From assembly GCA_014871385.1 (NCBI GenBank), contig CM026429.1, positions 4,180,083 through 4,244,082 on the forward strand: a stretch of 64,000 nucleotides of DNA, in the 5' to 3' direction. Below are positions 25,384 through 37,212 of the stretch, piece after piece; positions within the stretch are counted from its first letter, which is position 1, and every line of letters begins with the position of its first letter. The stretch comes from Ceratodon purpureus. Taxonomy: Eukaryota; Streptophyta; Bryopsida; Pseudoditrichales; Ditrichaceae. A program made the position numbers and the translations under genes. The notes beneath the pieces were generated by a model that was not told the DNA's origin, did not search any database, and worked only from the letters and a program-made list of their open reading frames with translations.

Positions 25384-26917
25384 CCCGGCCGCAACTCTCA
25401 ACCCACCCTCTCAAACTCCCGCATCAAAATCACTCCCCACTATCACCCCTCAAAACTCCCCTCAAACTCCACAACGCCTCGTCCACCTCTCAAATCCCAC
25501 CACCCAAATCCTCAACCCCCTCCCAACCCAACAGAAACTAAACTCCCACCGCAACCCACCCAACAGTCTCCACCAGCTGAGAAACCTCACAAATCCTCAC
25601 AAACCACTGCAACTACAAATTCATCGCCACAAACACACTCCGAAAAAGCACCACCACCATTACACGTGCTCAAAATCCTTAGAATCTCCAGCCACTTCAC
25701 CACATGAAAGCCCCTGGCCTCAATTAGCCTCCGACCACACCAAAGCTCACAAACCTTGTGATCAATCTGCTACCACTTTCCAATGAATTTGCAACTCCAC
25801 GACAGGTAAACTTCAGAGCTTTCACATACCAGTGACCCTTTCACTGGAATTCTAGTTGGAATTTTGAGAACAGTCATGAGCAGTCACTGTTCCAACTTCT
25901 GAGTTACTGATGAAAGAGAATTCATGGCAGGGAGGGTGTCACGGCGTCTGGATGTGTTGCGATGTTGGAGCCTGAGTTGTGGATTGCGAGACCATGATCC
26001 GAGGGGAGGTGTTTGTTGTGGAGTGGGCTGGATCTGACGGAGGGGCGTGGTTCGGGAGGAGGTTGGGCGGGGATTGGACGACGTGGGTTGGTTTCTGGAG
26101 AGCTGTACTGTGGCATTATCCGGCTTCTTTGTGTGTGCCGGTGTGCTCTTCCAAGTGGAATGATTTTGTTGAAGTTCGTGTATTGTGGATCGGAATCTAT
26201 TGTTTCTGGGGCTGAGGGGTGGAAACATTGTTACAATGTTTCTGGAGACACCAATGTTACAATGTTTTCTGCGTCAATTGGGAGTTACACCGGTTTGTTC
26301 GGAGAGTCTAAGACGGGGCTTGAGTGACCCAAGGTGGTTGGGTTAAAATGTTGGTTCCAGATGTTTGACATGTGTACTTCAATCAGACATGTTTTTCCTC
26401 TTTGGAATACGGCATGGGTAACTTCATACTGTAATGAAGTTTGATCGACTGCAATGTTTTCTCAAGGGACGGACATTGGTCGAAAGAAACACGTGCTGTG
26501 AGAATTAATGCAATTGTTATCTCCGGTTTTTGCACTCATATATGGTGCAATACTTCACCCAATTCTAGTTTGGTTGTCCTTGTCCACTGGTACACAAATC
26601 TTTCAAGTGGGCAGGGGGAGGGGATTAGTAAAACAGGAGAAAACTAAATGTAACGAGTATCTAATAACCTGATAGCAGATGATTACAGCATGTCAATCTA
26701 GATAATTATAGCATCCACAATTAGTCTCGTGATCAACAATCTAGAGGCTGATGATGCGCAAGGGGCATCCGCAAATACTTCAGAAACAGTCAATTGCATG
26801 TATCAGAAAGCAAGTCTCTCGATGGTAGGAAACTCCACTGGATGTAGAGGGAGCTTCGTCAGTATGCTTGATTTCAACATCTAGAACCACAATAGTTCCT
26901 ATATGTTCAAAGAGTTC
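25384..26917. other. RF3 promoter side and aminopeptidase 3' flank
   Basis: Bases 25,400-25,760 are C/A-rich and stop-poor on the plus strand, running antisense out of RF3 exon 1; this is composition, not a gene. Nothing recognisable is coded between 25,800 and 26,900. The right part should be the 3' UTR of the aminopeptidase gene. Confidence 0.45.
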
Positions 26918-29900
26918 TTAGTTCTGAGCACCTAGCTGCTTGATCTTTTCTACAATGCCCTCCTCGGCCTGGACATGCTTGACCCACTCACTGGTGATGC
27001 GCACACGCTCGATGCTCTGGCCCACAGTTCGATCGATGCCTGGAGCAGAGTTCGCATCGAAAAAGTCCTTTATCTCGTTGGCCTTTTCGTCACTCGAAAA
27101 CTGCGGGACAAAGAGACACAGAAGGTTATGTTTGCGACAGCACATTCGTAATTAATCAAAATCAATTGGGCTCCAACCATCAGGAAAAGAGCAACTTGCA
27201 TTACTAGATGAATGGTCAATCTTACCTGAGAAACAATACTGCTGATGAAGCGCGTAATCAGGACACTCTCCCCAAACCGGTTCCACACTGTTCCCCAGTT
27301 TTTCTACAAAAGACATAATCGTATGGCATGTCAATAAACCATGAACACGATTTGAACCACAGGACTATCCGAATAACCTTCAGTATTGCTAACACCCACC
27401 ATGGAGGGCAGAAAGAATTCTCCTCACTCGACATAACTGTTGAGATCAAACGTATTCTATTTACGCTTGTGAGTAAATTCTCAATACAAAGATGAAATAG
27501 GAACAAGTCCTTGTCTGATCAAACAGGTGAAGAAGCAGCTGCCTACCTTCAGCCAGGACCAAGCCGCATCTCGGCCTTCACCGCTAATACCTGCCAAAAC
27601 CCAAATCGCATCCTGGTTTCGGACCTGCAACCCCATTCACATAAATCATCAAGAAGTAGTAGCCTTCATCCTCACGTCAAATGTGTTTTTCGAAGCAGTG
27701 GCGATCAGAAATTATCAAGAAACGAGTAGAATTAAGGAAGAAATACGAACCTCCTTTGACAGCAAGAAGTCAAGAGCTTCACTAACAACAGCAGGGTCAG
27801 AAGATGCTCCAATAGTACCTACACGAAAGATGGCAAGAGCTTTCACTTAGTTGGCTGCAAACTATGATGAATACTTTCAGAAACATCAAGGCCTCTAAGC
27901 TCAAACCAGAAATAGCAATTATATGGAGTGCCAACAAGTGCACTCTTCCTCTATCTTGTGAAGAGCACAATTTGACATGTAGAGGAGCGGAAAGAGCTTT
28001 CTTACTGAGAACTCGAGTACGCTCTTGACTGACATCAGTCTCTCGGTAAATCTTCAGTAATGCTTCATAGCCCGCTTTGTCTGAGCTTGTCACACTCTGC
28101 ATGACAGCTTTGTATGCTACCTGCAAAGAATCCAATGTAATAGTTGAAATTTAGAAGAATAATGGACTTACCCTTTCCCAAAATCGAATCCCGTGGAATA
28201 TAGTAAATAGAAAGGATTTCACATGCTGATTCACAGCAGTATCATCAGACTTTGAAAGCGCTGCCAACAGATATTGGAAACTTGAGCCAATCACAAACTG
28301 ACTAAAAAGACTTCACTAAACTATCGAAGGTCAGCACGTCATGAGTTGGTCGATGGAAAATCATGGGCAGTGTTTGGTGACCATACAGGATAATTGCACC
28401 TGCTGTCAATAGGAGCAAGTGATAATTTATTACCTTCCTGATGTCGGCAGGTAAAAGAGGAGTGTCACGATCCTCTAGAAAGGCCTCGAACCGCCGCTTT
28501 GCCTCATTTACTGTTTCCTCGTGACCGAAGGACACGAGAGCTGACAGCAATTCACCTCGCAACATACTGTCCAGGTGACCCTCATCAGAGGCAGCTTCCC
28601 ATCCTAGTCTCCTGCACAAGATGGACAGCACAAACATATCAAGTTCTGTACTAAAGTCTGTACTGAATTTTTTTCAACTACCAAGACCGTGCTACTCAAC
28701 AGGCAGCAGAACATGAACTTCGAATATATAACAAGCAGCAGTTTTCGCAGACACTGTAACTCATGATCCTAGCTTCATGTTAGAAATTTACCGAGCAGAA
28801 GGAAGGAGAAGATTGGATACGAAATGCTTCAAGTCCTTCGAAGCTGCTGGTAACGCATCACCCATTACTTTCAGAATTCTGTACGAAACCTGCATAGTAT
28901 GTTCAAATCCCAATTTACCAAATGCCGTCAGCCAAGATATCAATATCCTGAAATTTGCATGGTTGAAACGATGACCCCAAAAAGAGAACTACATAGCAGA
29001 AAGGGGCCAATCCACTTACGTCAGTGAGACACATGAGAACTGTGTAGTCAGTCTCTGAACGAAAGACTTCCATGAGAGAAAGCAAGATACTGAGAGGCTG
29101 TTTGCGAGCAATACAGAGTGCGTATGTATCATCCAGCACTCCTGCAAAGGAAAAAGTAACCAAAATGAAAAGCGTTACCACGTTGGAACAATAATACAAT
29201 TAACCATATATAGTTGGTGATAGAATCATAAATGCTGACAAAGGATTTATGAAGAGTTTCACTGTACCACCCAAATCTATGAGTAAAGAAATTTGTCAAG
29301 AAAACACGTACCAAAACGATCAGTAGCCTCCAAAGAACCAGCAGATATTGCTGATCGGAGACGTGAAGCCAGTTCCTCATCATATTTGACACGATAAAAT
29401 CCAGTCTGACCCACATTCAGTTTGACCCAATCCTTGGTCAAATCCAGAAACTCCGAAGACGTGTCCCTGTCCAGGGTTTTCTCGCCATTTGCCATTGGAT
29501 CCTCGGCTCTCTTTATCTCATACACTCCACTAGATAAAACCTCCACTTTCTTGGCTTCAGAAGAAACTTTACGGACCGACAGGACACTAGCCTTTTGCCT
29601 CACAAGCTCACTCAGTCTTCTCGAGTATGAACCCACACAGTACGTAAGTGGTAGCACCCATTCTCCGTCACCCTCGTGTCCACTGGAAAGATACTGGCTC
29701 TGAATTCAAAAAATTCCCACGACGCTCATTAGTAAAGTCTACGTATCTTCTAATGCTTGAGAAGCACATTCAAATCAACACAAGATTGAGTCAGTGACAG
29801 GTGAATGATAAGTTGAAGGCCACAAAAGTATCCCCCAAGTTCTCAAGCTACAGAAAAGATTGCCTCACAAAATATTACCTGTTCAATAACCAGGGCCTCA

Positions 29901-32900
29901 CTTTTGAGCTTGACACTAACGACAGGGTATCCTTGTTGCTTTGTCCAAGAGTCCATCAGCTCCTTCACAGGCTCCCCAGACACCTCTGACAGCACACTCC
30001 ACAAGTCTTCTGTCTTGGCGTTTTTGTACTCATAGCGGCTGATGTAGGAAACCAATCCTTCCTGTTACACAACAAAGAGCACAAAATTACATTCTTTGGC
30101 ATCCAGTGAATCTAAGTTCAAAATCGGAAGAACAAAAGCTCTAAGCATAGAAATATAAACGCGAACACACCTGAAATCTTTTAGCACCCAGGTAAGTCTG
30201 AAGCATACGGATGATAGCCGCCCCTTTCTTGTAGCTGATCGCATCAAAGATTTCATCGATTTCCCGAACATGTCCTACTTCCACCTGAGCAGATGGATTG
30301 GTTCTCAGCAATTTAATGTAAAGGACGAAGTCAATTTTGGTAAAATGTTGAACAATCGTTCAATCAAGAATGGTCTAAGACTAGAAATCTACGGATCGTG
30401 ATATTGCACAACTCTACAAGAACCTGCAGCAGAGTCGCTGCACCTTAACCATCCACAAGGAAGAAGCAAGCAATGTGAAACCAGGCTAAATACAGAAGAA
30501 ATCACAGCAGGCTTACCTCGATAGGATGAGACTCCACCAGTCCATCCAACCGGAAGGCGTCCACAGTCTGTTCCACAAACTGCGTCCAGATCTTCCACTC
30601 TGGGAACAGGTGATCAATGGCCAAGTAGCTCACCTAATGGTAACAAGGGTAAACATTATCAACATATCGTTCATAAGACGTGTACACAAGTTTACAAGAT
30701 AAAGAAAAAAGTACATACTACATTAACATAAGAACATTAAGGCTGGTACATGATCAGGCCTACAAGTGATACCGACTTACCCAGGTCGCAAATCCTTCAT
30801 TAAGCCAAAGATGTGTCCACCACTCCATGGTGACAAGATTTCCAAACCACTGATGTGCCAGCTCATGGGCCACAACCACTGCAACCTGATTTTAAATAAC
30901 CGCCCAAAACAATCTTAACTTTAGAACGCAAGTATTGCACAACAGAATTCTATATTGTGGCATTTACTCAACTCGTGCGCTCTACTACGAACTTCAGTAA
31001 TGCATGGACCTGATCGCCCACCAATTCAGGAAAGAGCCTGATATGAACAATTCTTTGCTTTGGTTAAAAAAAACAAAAAAACCACATAGATTACTCCAGT
31101 TCATACCCTTTGCTTGTTGGCAGCTGCTGAAACCTTCTCGTCAAATAGAAGGGCAGCTTCGCGGTAGGTAACCAAACCATAGTTTTCCATAGCTCCAGCA
31201 GCAAAGTCCGGAATAGCGACCATATCCAACTTCGGAAGAGGGTATTCCGTTCCAAAGTACCTGATGGGACATGACCATAGTAAATTTCACGGCTTAGCTG
31301 CACTCTGATCCCACCACGCTTAACTGACGGAATCGAAATACAAAGCGGAGTAACCCAAGGTTTAACGACAATGGCCGGTTATGAAACTCAATATGACCTT
31401 ACAGCACAACAAGACTAACCGTTAAATCTACTGTAAGAATAAATGAATCACGATCATCTAGTGACCAGCCTTATGAAAACAGTAACAAAGCAACTTACTC
31501 AGCATAGAAGGGAAGAGTTCGAAGAGCAACATCCAAGGCGAACTTCCCCTGATATGTTTTTCCAACTTCAGTGTATACTCGAACGCTCCGACCTGGAACA
31601 CGTATCAACTTAGACCAACTTAAAAAAGTCGTACTGGATGTCTGATAAGGTGAGTAACAATCGCGCTTGGATTAAATTCCTGGAACATACTTCAATTTCC
31701 AATTATATATTTTAACCCAATCTCACCATCTTTGGTGTGACCCTCGATGAATTCAAGCTCTCCTACAACAATTGCCACCAAATATGTTGACATGCGTGGA
31801 GACTCCTCAAATTTCACAGTTTTCATCTTTGAGTTTCGAATTTCCTCAGCAATTGGCATATTAGACAATGCGACCCTGTCAAACGGCACATGGAGAGTCA
31901 TCTTGAAGGTGGCCTGCATACACACAAAGAAAAGATAAGTCTCACATTTCGACATTCTTTTCGATAGAATTGCGTGCATACCTAACATATATGAACGCAA
32001 CAGATTCCATAAGCAATTGATATATTTATGCCAATTATAAGGGGGGAGGAAGTAAGAGGACCTTGAAGGAGGGCTCATCCCAGCAGGGAAAGCATCGTCT
32101 TGCATCAGCTGGCTCAAACTGTGTCACAGCCATGTTCCTTGACTCACCGTCGACCTTATACGAGCTGCAGGGAAACATTAAAAAAACGACATATAAGGTA
32201 TTCAAAATTCAAAAGTGTTTTAAATCATTGCATCAACACTCCACCAGCAAGTATTTTGATTGAGACTGCCCATGAAATCCAAGCGGTGCAAACCTAAACC
32301 AAACAAAATGCAAAGATCATAAGATGCATGAAGATCCTGAGAATCAAATGCGCTTGCGCAACAAATTACAACACAAAATAAAATTGAATATGAGGAACTT
32401 TGAGCAGAACAGCACCTTCGATAGAAACCTCGCATCTGATCATTAAGAGTGCCTTGAAACTCCATGCCCAGAATAGCATCACCAATTGGGAGATCGTCGT
32501 CAAAAGACAACACCAGAATTTCGTCCTCTGGATGCAGTTCTACGGATTTTGGCCACAGCATCTGATTCAACCACACACAACACAAAATTCATATTAGTAT
32601 AATGTGCAAAAGAAGTTTGAGCAACACTGCACACATGGTGTATTAGTTGTATCAATATCATCCACTAAATCTGAACCTTATTTACCTGGCGAGAAGTCTT
32701 AGACCGCAGCCATACGGACTTGTCAGTAATAGTGAGGTCAGCTGCGTTGAGGACAATATACTTGGTAGCTTCCACAATGCTCACAGTCACGCTCAATTTC
32801 CCATCAAATTTGCAAATATCCAGCTTGGGTGTCAACTCCAGGTCGTAGCGGTTGGGTGTCACGGAAGTAGGCAACCGGATCTTCCCTTGGAAAGCTTTTG

Positions 32901-32997
32901 ATAGCTTCTTGATCTTCGACTTTTTGCGCAGTTGAGTGGCAATCACATACGAAGTGGCCAGGGCTATGGCAGCCGCAGCTGCCACTCTTGTAGCCAT
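26918..32997 (-). CDS. M1 family metallo-aminopeptidase, puromycin-sensitive/APM1 type
   Basis: Nineteen exons run from 32997-32686 to 27100-26918 (others: 32561-32416, 32164-32062, 31913-31727, 31592-31499, 31260-31107, 30885-30781, 30633-30517, 30284-30171, 30061-29879, 29699-29312, 29141-29020, 28889-28792, 28611-28434, 28120-28006, 27818-27751, 27624-27547, 27303-27226), for 940 residues. The enzyme removes single N-terminal residues from peptides using zinc. The exopeptidase motif GAMEN is at 303-307, the zinc site is H339, H343 (HELAHQW) and E362 (WLNEGFA). The ERAP1-like C-terminal domain follows ([15 protein letters not shown] to SIERVRI). Residues about 4-22 ([19 protein letters not shown]) form a hydrophobic N-terminus before a basic KKSKIKK stretch, suggesting a membrane anchor or organelle signal. 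Arabidopsis APM1, the closest known relative by motif, functions in auxin-related trafficking and root growth; function in this plant is inferred. Confidence 0.95.
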
Positions 32998-34800
32998 GCT
33001 GCTCTAGACAGCGACCGTTCAAGGGGTGGTTTCCAAGGATTCCCGCTGCTCAACCGCAACAATCAGACGAGCCAACTACTCCAATGAAAGGTGGAGACAC
33101 TGAACACACTGCATGAGACAGTTAACAGCGTGAATACGACATGCGCAACACCCTCCTCGTATCCTCTGCACCAGAAACACTGACCACAAAACCGGGTCAG
33201 AATCAACAGAATTAACCCACGACGAGCACAAGACAAACGTTAATTATAAAACAACTCAATCCCATAAAGCAACTATGTTAACCCCTTACAAACTGATAAC
33301 CTCCCACCTACAAGAATAACAACAAGCCCATCTGTGTAAAAAAAACCTCCCACTACAAACAGAAACAGACCTAATGAACATGCCTTGGTGAGCAGGCTCC
33401 ACACCAGAGAAGATGGCACGTACAATGCATCAACTTCTACATTAGTCAACTCGCAACTGATAACACAAACTAAGAAAACGCTCCAAAGTTACAAAAAAAC
33501 ACACTAATTGTACTCAAAAACCACATGATCCGATCCAAGGATTGGATAAGAAAAATCCACCAACGAACTCCCATATAATTATTCTCAACTTCTACATTCT
33601 CTACTCCTCACATAAACCACTATCACATCCCAATACCCCTTTAGTGAAAACATCCTCAACTAGTTCGCCTTAAACACTGTCTCCATCATCCCAAACCCTA
33701 CAAACCAGTCCCCAACCACGACTCTCAAGTGACAAGCCTCCTCAACTTCTCACAAAGCAAGCAACCGTTACAAAGCTAACAAAATCACCATCACATTACC
33801 CTCCTCCCTCGATCACCCTCAAAAAACCTCCCGAAACAGCTCAACCAAAACGCCAACTCCAATTCAATCCCAAACTCCACCCCCACAGAATTCCCCAATC
33901 AACACCGACACACCAACCTCAAACATCAAAAAAAAAAAAGCCAAACCCAGACCTTGAGCTCACCATAAACCACAAAACGGCGAGTCTGCAATCATGAGCA
34001 TTTACCTCAAAACGCCAGGCTCGATGTGAATGACATTGCAGCCAGCTTACTCCACCCCTTCGCTTAGGGCAAAAACACTCCCCACACCCCGAGGAGGAAT
34101 TCACGCCATAAAACCGGCAGTCGGGAATTGACCGGGATTGTTCCAATGGCGCCCCAAGGTGCGGTTGTGGAATGTGGGTATGGCGGAGAGGGGCCCCGGG
34201 GATGCAACGGAGGTGTGATCGAGGAGTGATCGAGGGGGAAGCAGTGGCGATGATCTTGTGCTGCTTGTGCTTCGCATGCAGGTCCTTGTGTTGCGACGAC
34301 GGAGCGTCTCTCGTATTTGCTTCGCTTTGCTTTCCTTGTCCGACGCCTGGGCGCGGTGGTGGGGTGTGGCCGTGGGAGGGGAGGAAGGGGCGTGGTTCTC
34401 CGTGGCCCTGGTGTTGCCCATGTTGTGTTATCTTTGATCAGGGGTTTGTTTGAGTTTTTTTGGTATTTCTGGGAGAAGTTTGGGTAGTTTGGTAATAAGT
34501 TACTCGAGAAGTTAATTGAAGGAGGATTTAGGGTTGTTTCATATGGGAAACGAGGGTCATGAGTGTGTTGGGGGTGGTGATATGGAATATGTTAATGGGG
34601 GGGTTGATAGGGGATGGAAGTTTGGAACCTTGATAGTGTCACAGTTTTGGATTATGTAATGGATGTGATGTATATGGATGAGATGTGTTTGATAGTTGGT
34701 TTGAATGGTGTTGAAAGGACAGTTTTTCTGTGTTTTTTTTTTATGTTTTTACAGTTTGATATGTGTTGATTTGTGGGTTTGCAATGTTGTTCTTGGTAGG
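32998..34800. other. Aminopeptidase promoter side
   Basis: No gene is supported. A GC-rich patch at about 34,040-34,420 is open on both strands and lacks any recognisable domain. A/C-rich low-complexity sequence fills 33,200-33,940. Confidence 0.4.
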
Positions 34801-36600
34801 TAGTTATGAATTGAGTATTTTTATTGTGTTCCAGGTATGGTAGAAATATGGAATTTTGTGTTTTTACTAATTATATTTTTTCTTAGATCATGATAAGTAA
34901 GGCCAACAAAATTTGAACCAAATTTTCAATGAGATATTGGATGATGCAAAAAAAAATTAATAAAAATTATACGACCAAAAGGCCTCAAGAGGAGGAAAAA
35001 CAATTTACATTTGGTTCAAACCAATTTATTTCACTATGGTGATGATAGATTTTGTTTGTGGTGCATTAGAATAAAATTTCAATCCATTAAGATGTGGATT
35101 TCAAAGCATTGCTTTTCACTCCTGCATGTATACCTTTGGACTTGGTCTTGTGATTTCAATCAATTAGGTATATGCAATGGTGATTTTTCACAAGTTCCCT
35201 AACAAGCATGAAGGATTGATCCTTCATACTCCTTCACAGCTGAAAGTTGCAATGACTCACAACCTTCTCCTTTGGTCCGCCATTGTAAGTTTTGACTAGC
35301 TGCTTGACATGCTTCACACTTTATGTAGGGCTTTTGTCTAGGGAGAGCAATGTGCATCAACAAGGGCCTTCCCTGACGCCATACATGCATAAACTTTCTC
35401 CTCCATGGAAAACGCCTTCCACCACCATGAGCTGGAACATGAACTCCTTCACTATCCTCCTCATGTGCACTATCATCAAAATCATTGTCCTCCCTCATTT
35501 CATTCTCTTCCCCCATCTGAATGTCCTCTGAGATCTGATCATAACCTTGAACGCCACCTTGCACTACCTCAACGTCAAGAATACCACATGGAGAACCCAT
35601 AACAAAGATTCTGACAACTCATGTACTTCATTCCTCCAATCATTCAAAGTTTGAGAAGAAGAAGATGCCCTAAACATATAGAAAATGCTTTATTGTCGGA
35701 CATCTGTCCTTTGCCTGGATACATTGGCAAAGATATAACTGCAAAACATTTTCAAAATAGATCAATCACTACACATGAAATACAAAAACCCAAAATGTGT
35801 GACTTACCCTAAACCTAGACTATATGTTGATTTCTTGTATACATTACTTCTCTATTACTTGAAAAAAATAAGAAATATTAAAGTAAACAAACATATCTGA
35901 AGGTTGCAACCTGTTGGAGTCCAGGTTGAGAAGTCGCATCCACCTTATTTCCTTGTTTTAAAAACTATGATATAGAAGTATCTCTTCTACAAAAAATAAA
36001 ATTCAAACGTTGAATAGTGAAGCTAACTTGGAGCTTATGAGTGTCTAAAAATATCATATGCGTATGATATATATATTCTAAGATTGTAATGTATATTCAA
36101 AGGTCGAGAAATTTTTAATGTACGCAAAAGCTAGGACCTAATGAAGCAACCATGGTAATGAAGGATTTTGTAGAATTTAGGAGGACTTTGGAGGTGAATG
36201 TTGGCCTTGTAGAAATTTCATTGGTACATTTAGGATTCAATTTTTTATTTTATTTGTGGATCATTACTAAATTGTGAAGGTTAGTGATTCAAGCTATATA
36301 CACACAATGCCTTCAATCCATACAAGTAATTTGATGACGTAGCAAGATGTTTATTTAATACTGCTAAACGTATTATGCTAAATCCATAGTACTTTCTAAA
36401 AGTTCAAATTGTTTAATTTTTTTCCACTGCATGATCAACTAAAAATAAAATTGTACTTCTGAACTTCAAGAAACAAAAACAAGAACTCTTTATATACATT
36501 TAAACTACTCCATATTGTAAAATAGGATTTTTTTTGCCATAGATATACTACTTGACTCCTTAAAAACTTCTGTTAATTCATTCAACTTCCCTAGATATAG
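34800..36600. other. AT-rich spacer, probably decayed repeat DNA
   Basis: The composition resembles the 14.6-20 kb block. One longer frame on the minus strand at 35,199-35,600 (133 codons, ATG at 35600) has an acidic N-terminal part and an IKCEACQAASQ motif with a single CxxC. I do not recognise it and see no splice partners, so it is more likely a transposon or gene fragment than a gene. Confidence 0.4.
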
Positions 36601-36970
36601 TAATGGACACTTTCATCCTCATGGGCACTTAAACCAGGTGTCCGGGTATATAAGGCGGGGACAGACTCTACTCCATTTGGAACCCTATTCATGTGAGGTC
36701 TCTCCACCTCTCTGGGAACTCTGAAGGAATCAGAGTAGTACTTCAAGATATTTTGACTCCGAAGTTAGAAAGGGGGAGGTAACCTTGGGAGTGAGTAGGG
36801 GACTACCAATTTAAGGGTTTCAAACAAGGCCATTCCATATTCTTAATAAAATGAACTCATTAACCTTCATGAAACTCATTAGGGTTTGGCGCTCTCTCCT
36901 CCAGCAGTTTCCGATGCACCGTCGTCGATTGATACCTCTCTATACTTCACTAATACTCACCCAAGCCAGG
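36601..36970 (+). mobile_element. Possible solo-LTR-like or promoter segment
   Basis: A strong TATA box (tatataag, 36647-36654) sits in a GC-richer patch directly after AT-rich DNA and is followed about 200 bp later by aataaa at 36845-36850. That TATA-to-polyA spacing is what an LTR shows. No TG...CA ends, target-site duplication or internal domains were found. It could equally be the promoter and first untranslated exon of the CCT4 gene starting at 37213. Confidence 0.25.
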
Positions 36971-37212
36971 TATAATTATGACGATACTATGGCGATACTA
37001 TGATAATACTAAGGTTATACCCGTCGCCATGCAAAACGAACAGGACGAGGGAAACCAGTTGAGGAGGCGTTGCAGGCGATGGTGAAGCTGCAGCAGGAAC
37101 GCCATCGCCAGCGTCTTCGCCATTCCGTCTGCGACCACGGAGATCCAGACGAGGTTGATCAGGGAGTGATTGTGTCAGTGAGTGTGTGTGTGAGAGAGAG
37201 AGGAGCACCACA

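Noticed and set aside
24866-25786. 306-codon plus-strand frame
   Set aside because: It is antisense to RF3 exon 1 and its C/A-rich upstream region; the opposite strand has the transit-like leader and GTPase P-loop in phase with 14 further exons.
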